The notes under the pieces: generated by a model | Told to the model about the DNA's origin: nothing | Databases searched by the model: none | Seen by the model: only the letters and a program-made list of their open reading frames with translations | Shown: positions 1 to 5,874 of the stretch, piece after piece | Layout of the letters: each line of letters begins with the position of its first letter | Position numbering within the stretch: position 1 is the first letter of the stretch | Position numbers and translations under genes: made by a program | Source of the DNA: Chitinophagaceae bacterium | Lineage (GTDB): Bacteria > Bacteroidota > Bacteroidia > Chitinophagales > Chitinophagaceae | Direction: 5' to 3' | Length of the DNA: 6,398 nt | Assembly (NCBI GenBank): GCA_030151745.1 | Contig: JASLDA010000057.1 | Coordinates: 1-6,398 of the forward strand

Positions 1-49
1 CCGCCGCGACCAGGAGCAGGGCAATGCCCGCTATCTTTATTGCTTTCAT
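1..49 (-). CDS. 5' end of an exported protein (signal peptide only), cut by window edge
   Basis: An ATG at 47-49 on the minus strand opens a frame that runs off the left edge with no stop and reads MKAIKIAGIALLLVAA. Two lysines near the start followed by a hydrophobic run are the n-region and h-region of a Sec signal peptide, so the product is probably exported; a lipoprotein is equally possible because the cleavage site lies outside the window. The start lies 26 bases downstream of the stop of the preceding T9SS cargo gene, close enough for co-transcription. No clear Shine-Dalgarno sequence is visible, which is common in Bacteroidota. The function cannot be told from 16 residues. The reading is short, so a chance frame is not excluded, but position, strand and residue pattern all agree. 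Confidence 0.6.
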   Translation of the reverse strand, partial: MKAIKIAGIALLLVAA

Positions 50-75
50 CGGTACAGGAATGAGGGAGGGAAAGA

Positions 76-1566
76 CTACCTGATGGTCAGCCTCAGGTTT
101 ATAGGGGCGATGCCGCCGGTGTAGACCGTGATCAGGTAGAGCCCTTTGGGCATGCCGTTCAGGGATATCCTTTCGAGGTGAGCGTCCGGGTTTGTCAGGT
201 CAAGCGCCACGCGGCCGGTGGCGTCCCGCAGCACGATGCGGCGCATGGCCTCGCCCTCGCTGCTGATGGAGCAGTAAGTGGCGGCGGGATTCGGATAGAC
301 GGAAATGGCGGTGGGTTCCGCTACGCCGGCTACGGAAATCGCGGAATGGTTGATATCCCGGATATGCGCCACGAAGGCGCCGATGCGATCGCCGGGTGTG
401 ATCTGCTGGCCCGCCACATAGGCGTCCGAGAGATTGTTGATATAGACGGCGCGGGGCCTGATCCATTCCGGGAAGGGGTTGTTGTAATGCAGCTCATTGA
501 GCACATTGCCGTTCGAGTCTATATCCATGGCCAGCAGGGAAAGGCTGCCGGTGGGCTCCAGCTCGGTGCCCGTCACGTAAAAGGTATTGTGCAGGGTAGG
601 CTCGACGCTCAGGCCTTCCCGGTAGCCGGCGCGGCCGGTCATGGGGATATCCCAGACGATATTGCCGCCCGTGTCCACCCTGGCCAGGAACATTTCGGAG
701 GCCATGACATTGGGGTTGCGGTTCTTGACGCCGGTGAAAATATAGCCTGTCGGCGCGGCCGGATTGCCTACGGGCGCCATAGACCAGATCCAGTCTACCG
801 TGTCGGCATTGCCGTAGTGCTTGATCCAGACCTGGCTGCCGGAGCTGGTGGTCTTTACCAGCCAGGCATCGTCATGCCTGGTGCCGGTGCGGTAGCTGTA
901 GCTGCCGCCGGCCAGCATGAAGCCTCCGTCGGGGGTACGTTCCACCTGCCAGGCATCGTCATAGCCTGGACCGCCGTAGTTGTTGGACCAGAGCTTTTCG
1001 CCGTTCAGATCGGTCTTAAGCAGCCAGGCATCGGTGTTTTCCGTGACGGAGTCGGTCACGGTGCCGCAGAGGATAAATCCGTCGTTCAGCCTTTTCATAT
1101 CCGCGATGGCGGTGCGCTTGCCGGGCAGGGGATAGGATTTCTGCCAGAGCAGGGTGCCGGCGGCGTTGAAGCTGGCCAGGAAGGCGGAGCCTCCGGCATT
1201 GCTGCCCGTGTCGTCCGCGATGCCGGCCACGACTACCTGGTCGCTCAGGGGCGTAAGCACGCAATAGCCGGTTTCGTTCCGTTCGGGAACTCCGTAAGTG
1301 CGCTTCCAGAGGGTGTCGCCATTGGGCTTTATTTTGACGAGCAGCAAATCCGAGTTGGTCGCGCTGCCGCTGCCCGTCTGCACCGCCCCGGTGAAGAAGA
1401 AGTTGTTGTCCCAGCCGCGCGCGATGGAGAACGCGGAGCTGTTCGGGGGCATGTAGTCGGATCTGAAAAAATCGACGCGTTGCGCGCCGGCACTGGCTGC
1501 GGACAGAGCTGGGAGGGCTGCCGCGAAAAGCAGCCGCAGCCTTGCATTTCTGAGAGATTTCTTCAT
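76..1566 (-). CDS. T9SS type A sorting domain protein with propeller-like repeats
   Basis: This is a secreted protein of 496 residues counted from the preferred start. Residues 1-29 form a Sec signal peptide (MKK start, basic n-region, Ala/Leu core, likely cleavage near AGA-Q). The body carries at least six similar units near residues 73-92, 127-145, 179-198, 233-252, 291-309 and 341-361. Each follows the pattern [D/A]xxLxK.D..G..LW...YG, for example DAWLLKTDLNGEKLW and DAWLVKTTSSGSQVW. Repeats of this type usually build beta-propeller blades. The last ~75 residues hold a T9SS type A domain with the SVYPNPA motif (about 422-428) and an Ig-like end closing in LRLTIR, which directs passage through the type IX secretion system to the surface or medium. 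An upstream in-frame ATG at 1606-1608 would add 14 residues (MSIPSIPCINPTKS); I prefer 1566 because it gives a normal signal peptide. The gene starts 71 bases after the cupin gene. The substrate or function is unknown. Confidence 0.85.
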   Translation of the reverse strand: MKKSLRNARLRLLFAAALPALSAASAGAQRVDFFRSDYMPPNSSAFSIARGWDNNFFFTGAVQTGSGSATNSDLLLVKIKPNGDTLWKRTYGVPERNETGYCVLTPLSDQVVVAGIADDTGSNAGGSAFLASFNAAGTLLWQKSYPLPGKRTAIADMKRLNDGFILCGTVTDSVTENTDAWLLKTDLNGEKLWSNNYGGPGYDDAWQVERTPDGGFMLAGGSYSYRTGTRHDDAWLVKTTSSGSQVWIKHYGNADTVDWIWSMAPVGNPAAPTGYIFTGVKNRNPNVMASEMFLARVDTGGNIVWDIPMTGRAGYREGLSVEPTLHNTFYVTGTELEPTGSLSLLAMDIDSNGNVLNELHYNNPFPEWIRPRAVYINNLSDAYVAGQQITPGDRIGAFVAHIRDINHSAISVAGVAEPTAISVYPNPAATYCSISSEGEAMRRIVLRDATGRVALDLTNPDAHLERISLNGMPKGLYLITVYTGGIAPINLRLTIR

Positions 1567-1637
1567 GGATTTTGTTGGGTTGATGCAGGGAATGGATGGG
1601 ATGGACATTTGTAGGGTATAGTCGGTGGCGGGCTGTG

Positions 1638-2204
1638 TTAGCTGCAGTAGCGGCGGATCAGCGCTTCGTATTCGCCGCTTTGCTTTGCCTTGCGGGCCAG
1701 CCGGCGCAGCAGCGGGTCCAGGAGCGAAAGGATGCCGGTGCTGTGCATATCGCTGATGTCTGCTAGGATGGCCAGGTGCTTCAGGCTCCGGGGCAGGCCC
1801 TTCCGGTCGGTAAGGCCGTCTGCGGCCAGGCCGTATAGGATGCGCAGCGATCGCTCGAAGCCGCTGCTGCCGGGGGTGATGATCGTGTGAAAGACCACCG
1901 GCTCGCTGCCGGGGTTGTAAAACCGGTGCGGGGTGCCGGGCGGCACGGTCACCGAGGATCCCGGCTTGAGCAGGTGATTCTCTCTGGCGGCTTCCACGCC
2001 CAGCTCCCCGGAGACTACCTCGAACATTTCGGTGAGCGCCTTGTGATAGTGCAGGGGAGTGCCGCCGCCCGGCATCAGCGTTACGCTTACTTCGGTACAG
2101 GCGCCGCCGGTTTCAGCGGCCAGGCGGATGAAGGTCACGCGGTCTTTGATCACGGGGTTCTCGATGCTGCGCGGGAGCGTGGTATGGGTTTCTTCTGATA
2201 GCAT
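1638..2204 (-). CDS. Cupin domain-containing protein with helical C-terminal extension
   Basis: A 188-residue protein with one complete conserved cupin barrel. Motif 1, G(X)5HXH(X)4E(X)6G, fits exactly with G46, H52, H54, E59 and G66; motif 2, G(X)5PXG(X)2H(X)3N, fits with G82, P88, G90, H93 and N97. H52, H54, E59 and H93 are the expected metal ligands, so a metal-binding small-molecule sensor, isomerase or dioxygenase-like role is possible, but the barrel alone does not say which. Residues ~116-188 form an extension that looks helical, with conserved-looking YGLAADG and HLAILADISD stretches and a basic tail (RRLARKAK). I recall similar tails on other Bacteroidota cupins of this size. There is no signal peptide, so it is cytoplasmic. 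It starts 33 bases downstream of an AraC regulator, suggesting co-transcription, perhaps as a sensor or metabolic partner. The precise reaction is unknown. Confidence 0.88.
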   Translation of the reverse strand: MLSEETHTTLPRSIENPVIKDRVTFIRLAAETGGACTEVSVTLMPGGGTPLHYHKALTEMFEVVSGELGVEAARENHLLKPGSSVTVPPGTPHRFYNPGSEPVVFHTIITPGSSGFERSLRILYGLAADGLTDRKGLPRSLKHLAILADISDMHSTGILSLLDPLLRRLARKAKQSGEYEALIRRYCS

Positions 2205-2237
2205 GTCTTGGGATATTATAGGGGCCTTGTGTCGTTT

Positions 2238-3089
2238 TTATAGCTCGTCGGTGCTCCCGGGCGGGATATTGCTGCCGTAGATGAAGCCGCAGGGTTGCTG
2301 CGTATTCCCTGCTACCGTGGCCAGGCTGGAGAAGAGCAGCTTGGGGGGCATGCCCGTATAGCTCTTGATATCGCGGTTGAAATGTGCCTGGTCGAAGTAG
2401 CCGGCCTCGTAGGTCAGCTTCGTGAGCGGGCTGCCGGCGCGATAGCTTTTCAGGACGGTCTCTATCCGCACCATGGAGGCGAACTTCTTGGGCGATATGC
2501 CCACCGCCTGGCGGAAGCGTTTCTCCAGCCTGCTGGCGCTGATGCAAAGCAGCTTCGCCAGCTCCTCGGCCTTGATGAGGCCCCGCGACTGCCGGATCGC
2601 GTCGATGGCCGCCAGTATGAGCAGGTCCTGCTTCTGGTTGCTCAGGAAGGAAAGAAGGAAGCTCTCCGCCACGCGTACCCGCTCGTCCGCGGAGCTCACC
2701 AGCGCTACCTGCTCTTCCAGCCTTTGCACTACGCTGGCGGGCAGCAGCAGGTCCAGGCTGAAGCCGGCATTGGACAGCTCGTGGAGCGGCACTTTGAAGA
2801 ATGCCGCAGCCCCCGCCTCCGTGAAGTTGATGAACAGCACGCCGGTATTGGCCGCTTTGCGTATGGTGCGGTAGGCATGCTGCACGCCCATCAGGCCGGA
2901 GCTGTAGCGCTCGTACACGCTGGCGTCCTCGCCGCTCAGTTCCATGCTGCCGCTGTATTGGATGGTGAGCACCAGCGCCGCTTTGAGCAGGATATGATGC
3001 AGGAGCGGCTCGGTGTTCTCCACGATGGCGTAGTTGCTCACAAAGGGCTTCAGCGCCGGGGAGGGCTCGTAGACTTTATAGAGAAACAT
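2238..3089 (-). CDS. AraC family transcriptional regulator with DUF6597-like N-terminus (copy A)
   Basis: A 283-residue cytoplasmic transcription factor. The N-terminal ~130 residues (YKVYEPSPALKPFV..., then LVLTIQYSG) resemble the DUF6597 sensor-like region common in Bacteroidota AraC proteins. The C-terminal half holds the double helix-turn-helix: helix pair 1 at about 175-197 (EELAKLLCISASRLEKRF) and helix pair 2 at about 221-246, with the family signature GYFDQAHFNRD and then YTG.PP..LF, matching the usual 'G(F/Y)xxxxxFxRxFKxxxGxxPxxxR' pattern. A ~27-residue tail follows (CGFIYGSNIPPGSTDEL). It is a gapless paralog of the gene immediately upstream (about 189 of 283 residues identical by hand count). 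Its stop lies 33 bases before the cupin start, making the cupin gene a likely partner. The inducer and target promoters cannot be read from the sequence. Confidence 0.92.
   Translation of the reverse strand: MFLYKVYEPSPALKPFVSNYAIVENTEPLLHHILLKAALVLTIQYSGSMELSGEDASVYERYSSGLMGVQHAYRTIRKAANTGVLFINFTEAGAAAFFKVPLHELSNAGFSLDLLLPASVVQRLEEQVALVSSADERVRVAESFLLSFLSNQKQDLLILAAIDAIRQSRGLIKAEELAKLLCISASRLEKRFRQAVGISPKKFASMVRIETVLKSYRAGSPLTKLTYEAGYFDQAHFNRDIKSYTGMPPKLLFSSLATVAGNTQQPCGFIYGSNIPPGSTDEL
2371..2550. repeat. Near-identical DNA segment shared with 3298-3477 (HTH core of AraC copy A)
   Basis: This covers the double helix-turn-helix core of copy A and repeats at a constant offset of 927 bases in copy B. 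By hand, 2461-2550 matches 3388-3477 at 85 of 90 bases, and 2371-2428 matches 3298-3355 at 53 of 58. The stretch between (about 2429-2455) is clearly more diverged. The rest of the two genes is less similar, including many third-position differences. Confidence 0.8.
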
Positions 3090-3164
3090 GGCGTTACGGA
3101 GGCTTATGCTTGGAGCCGGGGCAGCGATTCCGGGCCGGGCTTGTTATTGGATGGGATACGTGTT

Positions 3165-4016
3165 CTAAAGTGTGTCGGTCCGCTTGGGCAGTATATCGCT
3201 GCCGTAGATGAGTCCGCAGGTATGCTGCAGGTCGCTTGCGTCTATGTCCGGGTTGGAGAACAGCTGCGTCGGCGACAGGCCTGTGTAGTTCTTGAAATCG
3301 CGGTTGAAGTGGGCCTGGTCGAAGTACCCGGCCTCGTAGGCGAGCTTCGTGAGCGAATGGCGGGACTGGTAGCTTTTTACTATGGTCTCTATCCGCACCA
3401 TGGAAGCGAACTTCTTGGGCGATACGCCCACCGCCTGGCGAAAGCGCTTCTCCAGCCTGCTGGCGCTGATGCAGAGCTGCTTTGCCAGCTCTTCCACCCT
3501 GATGATGCCCGCTGCCTGCCGTATAAGGCCTATTGCGGCGATGATGAGCGGGTCCTGCTCCTGCCGGTGCAGCAGGGAACCGAGAAAGGCCTCGGCCCGC
3601 TGTACCCGCTCATCTGCCGTGAGCGCCAGTGTCACCTGCTCTTCCAGTCTTTCCACGGTGCTGGCCGGGATCAGCTGGTCCAGGGATACTCCCGAGTTGT
3701 ATAGTTCATGGAGGGGCAATTGAAAGAAGGCCCCGGCGCCCGCTTCCGTGAAATTGATGGCCAGCATGCCCGTATGGGCTTCCTTGCGCATATTCCGGTA
3801 GGCATCCTGGATGCCGATGATGCCCGAGCTGTAGCTTTCATATGCCTGCGGATCCTTGCCGGAGATTTCCATCCGCCCGCGGTACTGGATGCCCAGCGTC
3901 AGGGCTGCGTGGGGCAGGATATAGTGCGCTACGGGCGTCGAGTTTTCCACGATGGAATAATTGGCCACGAAGGGCTTCAGCATTGGCGCGGGCTCATACA
4001 CCTTATATAGAAACAT
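3165..4016 (-). CDS. AraC family transcriptional regulator with DUF6597-like N-terminus (copy B)
   Basis: The second 283-residue AraC-family regulator, aligning without a single gap to its downstream neighbour. The layout is the same: a DUF6597-like N-terminal region (starting MFLYKVYEPAPMLKPFV), a linker, then two helix-turn-helix segments at about 175-197 and 221-246 containing GYFDQAHFNRDFKNYTGLSP, and a C-terminal tail with CGLIYGSDILP. Here the second half of the family signature (FKNYTGLSPTQLF) is closer to the usual consensus than in copy A. The N-terminal half has diverged more than the DNA-binding core, so the two proteins may read different signals while binding similar sites; this is inference. 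The gene starts 59 bases after the stop of the T9SS repeat protein and ends 75 bases before copy A. No promoter of recognisable Bacteroidota type is visible in the 59-base gap. The start is the only sensible ATG, and both copies begin MFLYKVYEP. Confidence 0.92.
   Translation of the reverse strand: MFLYKVYEPAPMLKPFVANYSIVENSTPVAHYILPHAALTLGIQYRGRMEISGKDPQAYESYSSGIIGIQDAYRNMRKEAHTGMLAINFTEAGAGAFFQLPLHELYNSGVSLDQLIPASTVERLEEQVTLALTADERVQRAEAFLGSLLHRQEQDPLIIAAIGLIRQAAGIIRVEELAKQLCISASRLEKRFRQAVGVSPKKFASMVRIETIVKSYQSRHSLTKLAYEAGYFDQAHFNRDFKNYTGLSPTQLFSNPDIDASDLQHTCGLIYGSDILPKRTDTL
3298..3477. repeat. Near-identical DNA segment shared with 2371-2550 (HTH core of AraC copy B)
   Basis: This is the partner of the segment at 2371-2550, in direct orientation and with no gaps. 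It encodes the helix-turn-helix core of copy B, including LCISASRLEKRFRQAVG and YFDQAHFNRD. Confidence 0.8.
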
Positions 4017-4075
4017 GACCGTGTCTTGTTGGGAGCTTGAATGAAGAGGTTGCCGGATATCTGCGCGGATAGGGG

Positions 4076-5656
4076 CTACCGCTTCTGGAAGCGGAGGGTC
4101 TGGATCTCCGCCCCGGCGCGGCCCCGCAGCAGGTAGCTGCCCGGGGGCAGCTGCGATACGGGACAGCTCTCCACCGCTTTGCCGCTGCCGGAAAAGCTGC
4201 CCACTTCCTGCCCCTGCAGGTTGATGATGCTGAACCCGGACTGCTCCGGCGCCTTGCCGTTCCAGAAGATCCTGAGCTCGTCGTGCACGGGGTTGTTGCA
4301 GGTAAAGAGTTGCCCCGGCGCGTTCCCGAACCGGATGGCGAGGGTGCGGGAATAGCTGATCTTCCCGTCCGGGGCCGCCTGCTTCAGGCGGTAATAGCTG
4401 CTGCCGGCAAGCGGCTGCCGGTCCCTGAAGGCGTACCTGACATCCGCGGTTGCAGGCACGAAGCCGAGGCTGTCGAAGGCTTTCGCGTCTGCGCTGCGCT
4501 CTATGGTAAATCCCCGGTTCCCTTTTTCATAAGCGGCCTCCCATTCCAGCAGCACGGATGCGCCCTGCCGCTGCGCGTCGAAGCGGGCCAGCGCTACGGG
4601 CAGCGGACTGCCGATCGTAAATGCCCGGGAGCTGGTGATAGACCAGTCGCCTACGGTGCGGGCATACAGCAGGTGGGGGCCGCCGGCCAGCGAGCTGATG
4701 TCGGCGGCGAAGCTGAAGCTGCTCAGGTCCGTTGTCGCCGGCACGCTGAGCAGCGTGCCATTGCCCATGCCGGGGTCGGTGTCGAAGAAGTACTCCAGCG
4801 TGGTGAAGGGCCGGGCGGGTATGGCGGGCGGGATGTCGATGTCCGCCACGATAACGGCCAGCTTGCGGCGGTTCGTGAGGCTCCAGTTGCCGGCGGCGTC
4901 CTGGAAGCGTATCCCGATCTGGTGCACCCCGCTGCCCAATGTGCCGATGGCGGCTACGAATCCCGCGACCTCCACGTCCGTGCCGCTCGCCATCGGGACG
5001 GCAGGGGCGCGGCCTGTGCCGGGGTCGTTGTCCACGAAATACTCGGCGCGTACGATGGGCGCGGCGGCGGCCTGGGCCGGCAGCGACAGGGCGGGCAGTA
5101 CGTATACCGGCTTTATGGTGGTGAGGCCCCATTGGCCCTTGCTGTTTTTGGAGCGCACGCCGAAATAGTGTACGCCCGCTCCCAGCGAAGCGGTGTTTAC
5201 AGCGCCCTGGAAGGAGATATCCGGTCCGGCGCTCAGGGGCAGCGGCGTGCCCAGGCCGAAGCCGGGATCGGCGTCAAAGAAATACTCCAGGGCGGTTACA
5301 TCCGCAGGCGCGGAAGCGCTGATCGGAAGGGCCGGAGCCAGGTAAAGGAGGCGCAGGCTGCTGAGGCCCCAATTACCGTTCGCGTCTTTCGCGCGGAAGT
5401 ACAGGCGGTGGATGCCGGGCTGGCTGTTGCTCAAAGACAGGCTGGGACTGGCCGAGATATCCGCCCCGGCGCTCGCCGGAATGGCCGTGCCCTTGCCCAT
5501 GCCGGGGTCGGTATCCAGGAAATATTCCAGGGCGGTGATGGCTGCCGGCGGTTGTGCCGGGGGCAGGGAAACCTGCGCTCCTGCACCCGGTATGCCCGAG
5601 ACCAGGCAAAGGATGCCCAGGCCGGCGGTTGCCCGGCGGCGATATAATGAAAACAT
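4076..5656 (-). CDS. T9SS cargo protein with four 'EYF.D.DPG' repeats, Fn3-like domain and sorting domain
   Basis: A 526-residue exported protein. Residues 1-28 are a Sec signal peptide (RRR n-region, hydrophobic core, likely cleavage at GAGA-Q). Four repeats of about 80 residues follow, beginning near 42, 122, 203 and 287. Each opens with (T/R)(A/T)LEYFxDxDPGxGxGT (AEYF in unit 3) and closes with Gx-His-xxxx(G/Y)xR, then GxWxLT; unit 4 is shorter and ends DWSIT. Residues ~353-443 match the Fn3-like region common before T9SS domains (LPVALARFDA, LLEWEAA, GFTIERSADAKAF, YYRLKQ, DGKISYS). Residues ~447-526 form a T9SS type A sorting domain (NNPVHDELRI, INLQGQEV, LPPGSYLL, ending LRFQKR). The product should cross the outer membrane by T9SS and be released or anchored to the surface. 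The Asp-rich turns could bind calcium, but this is a guess. It follows a 218-base gap after a beta-helix gene. The ligand is unknown. Confidence 0.88.
   Translation of the reverse strand: MFSLYRRRATAGLGILCLVSGIPGAGAQVSLPPAQPPAAITALEYFLDTDPGMGKGTAIPASAGADISASPSLSLSNSQPGIHRLYFRAKDANGNWGLSSLRLLYLAPALPISASAPADVTALEYFFDADPGFGLGTPLPLSAGPDISFQGAVNTASLGAGVHYFGVRSKNSKGQWGLTTIKPVYVLPALSLPAQAAAAPIVRAEYFVDNDPGTGRAPAVPMASGTDVEVAGFVAAIGTLGSGVHQIGIRFQDAAGNWSLTNRRKLAVIVADIDIPPAIPARPFTTLEYFFDTDPGMGNGTLLSVPATTDLSSFSFAADISSLAGGPHLLYARTVGDWSITSSRAFTIGSPLPVALARFDAQRQGASVLLEWEAAYEKGNRGFTIERSADAKAFDSLGFVPATADVRYAFRDRQPLAGSSYYRLKQAAPDGKISYSRTLAIRFGNAPGQLFTCNNPVHDELRIFWNGKAPEQSGFSIINLQGQEVGSFSGSGKAVESCPVSQLPPGSYLLRGRAGAEIQTLRFQKR
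4613..5533 (-). repeat. Four tandem ~80-codon repeats inside the T9SS cargo gene
   Basis: The units lie at about 5339-5533, 5096-5293, 4853-5050 and 4613-4798 (residues 42-106, 122-187, 203-268 and 287-348). The shared frame is LEYFxDxDPGxGxGT, a central region, GxH, then a strand and GxWxLT. The spacing of unit starts is about 80-84 residues. Units 1 and 4 share the DPGMG variant (DTDPGMGKG and DTDPGMGNG); unit 2 has DADPGFGLG; unit 3 is the most diverged (DNDPGTGRAP) and lacks the final GT. The DNA has diverged with the protein, so the duplication is old. Confidence 0.85.
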
Positions 5657-5712
5657 AACCTTTGTTTTGGGGTGTTACTGCTGCGCTGTAAGCTGTTTTT
5701 TGTCGGGTCGCA

Positions 5713-5736
5713 GGGAAAGAGAATTCCTTTCTTCCC
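5713..5736. repeat. Possible small hairpin centred on GAATTC
   Basis: gggaaag (5713-5719) can pair with ctttcttccc (5727-5736) if two T residues bulge out, with agaattc as the loop. It sits 57-80 bases upstream of the T9SS repeat gene, so it could fall in its leader RNA or promoter. The stem is short and imperfect. Confidence 0.3.
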
Positions 5737-5742
5737 GGACGT

Positions 5743-5760
5743 TCGAGCCGGCCGCTTCGA
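5743..5760. repeat. Near-palindrome around CGGCCG
   Basis: tcgagccggccgcttcga pairs at 7 of 9 positions around the centre CGGCCG, with outer arms TCGA/TCGA. It lies about 87-104 bases upstream of the start of the T9SS repeat gene, a plausible operator position. GC-rich DNA yields such palindromes by chance, so the regulatory role is unproven. Confidence 0.35.
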
Positions 5761-5783
5761 TTTTACGGGCGCTGGTGCATCGG

Positions 5784-5866
5784 CCGGTTAGTTGTCCGCC
5801 TTCCTTGAATCCCGGGTTTGCGCTCGGGCGTAACGTCGCGGCAAGCAAAGGCGGAAAACTAGCCGG
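5784..5866. repeat. Long imperfect inverted repeat just after the beta-helix gene stop
   Basis: The arms are ccggttagttgtccgcctt (5784-5802) and aaggcggaaaactagccgg (5848-5866), complementary at 17 of 19 positions. The stem can be extended inward by ccttg (5803-5807) against caag(c) (5842-5846) with one bulged base, leaving a loop of about 34 bases. On the minus strand the structure begins 8 bases after the TAG stop at 5875-5877. No T-tract follows the stem on either strand, so it is not a classical intrinsic terminator. It could act as a 3' mRNA-stabilising stem, an atypical terminator, or be a remnant of a small palindromic repeat. Confidence 0.7.
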
Positions 5867-5874
5867 ACAAAACA

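Larger units (their letters stand above)
5657..5874. other. 218-base intergenic region rich in inverted repeats
   Basis: This is the longest non-coding stretch in the window, between the stop of the beta-helix gene and the start of the T9SS repeat gene. It holds a long imperfect inverted repeat (5784-5866), a near-palindrome (5743-5760) and a possible small hairpin (5713-5736). I looked for the Bacteroidota promoter pattern TAnnTTTG on the minus strand and did not find it. The 5' flank of the downstream gene is A/C-rich (ccccaaaacaaaggtt just before the ATG), and no Shine-Dalgarno sequence stands out. It is the most likely place for the downstream gene's promoter, by default of position. Confidence 0.6.

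Noticed and set aside
178..1614. 478-codon open frame on the plus strand opposite the propeller-type T9SS gene
   Set aside because: It mirrors a gene with a signal peptide, repeats and a sorting domain. Its translation is Gly/Ala/Arg/Val-rich without domains, as expected for the antisense of a GC-rich gene.
2205..2237. TATAAT-like sequence (ctataatatccc) upstream of the cupin gene
   Set aside because: Bacteroidota promoters use a TAnnTTTG -7 element, and there is no matching -33 element; the gap is also too short for a confident promoter call.
3090..3164. GC-rich hairpin terminator between the two AraC genes
   Set aside because: The cccgg stretches are direct copies rather than complementary arms, and no T-tract follows.
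2295..3704. 469-codon plus-strand frame spanning both AraC genes
   Set aside because: It crosses two well-supported minus-strand genes and their gap. Its internal repetition simply reflects the duplicated AraC sequence, and it shows no domain.
4283..5647. 454-codon plus-strand frame opposite the T9SS repeat gene
   Set aside because: It is a shadow of a GC-rich gene; its apparent repeats mirror the repeats of the real protein.
5784..5866. Integron attC site as an explanation of the long inverted repeat
   Set aside because: The arm ends do not fit the RYYYAAC/GTTRRRY boxes, and the other genes in the window lack similar downstream sites.
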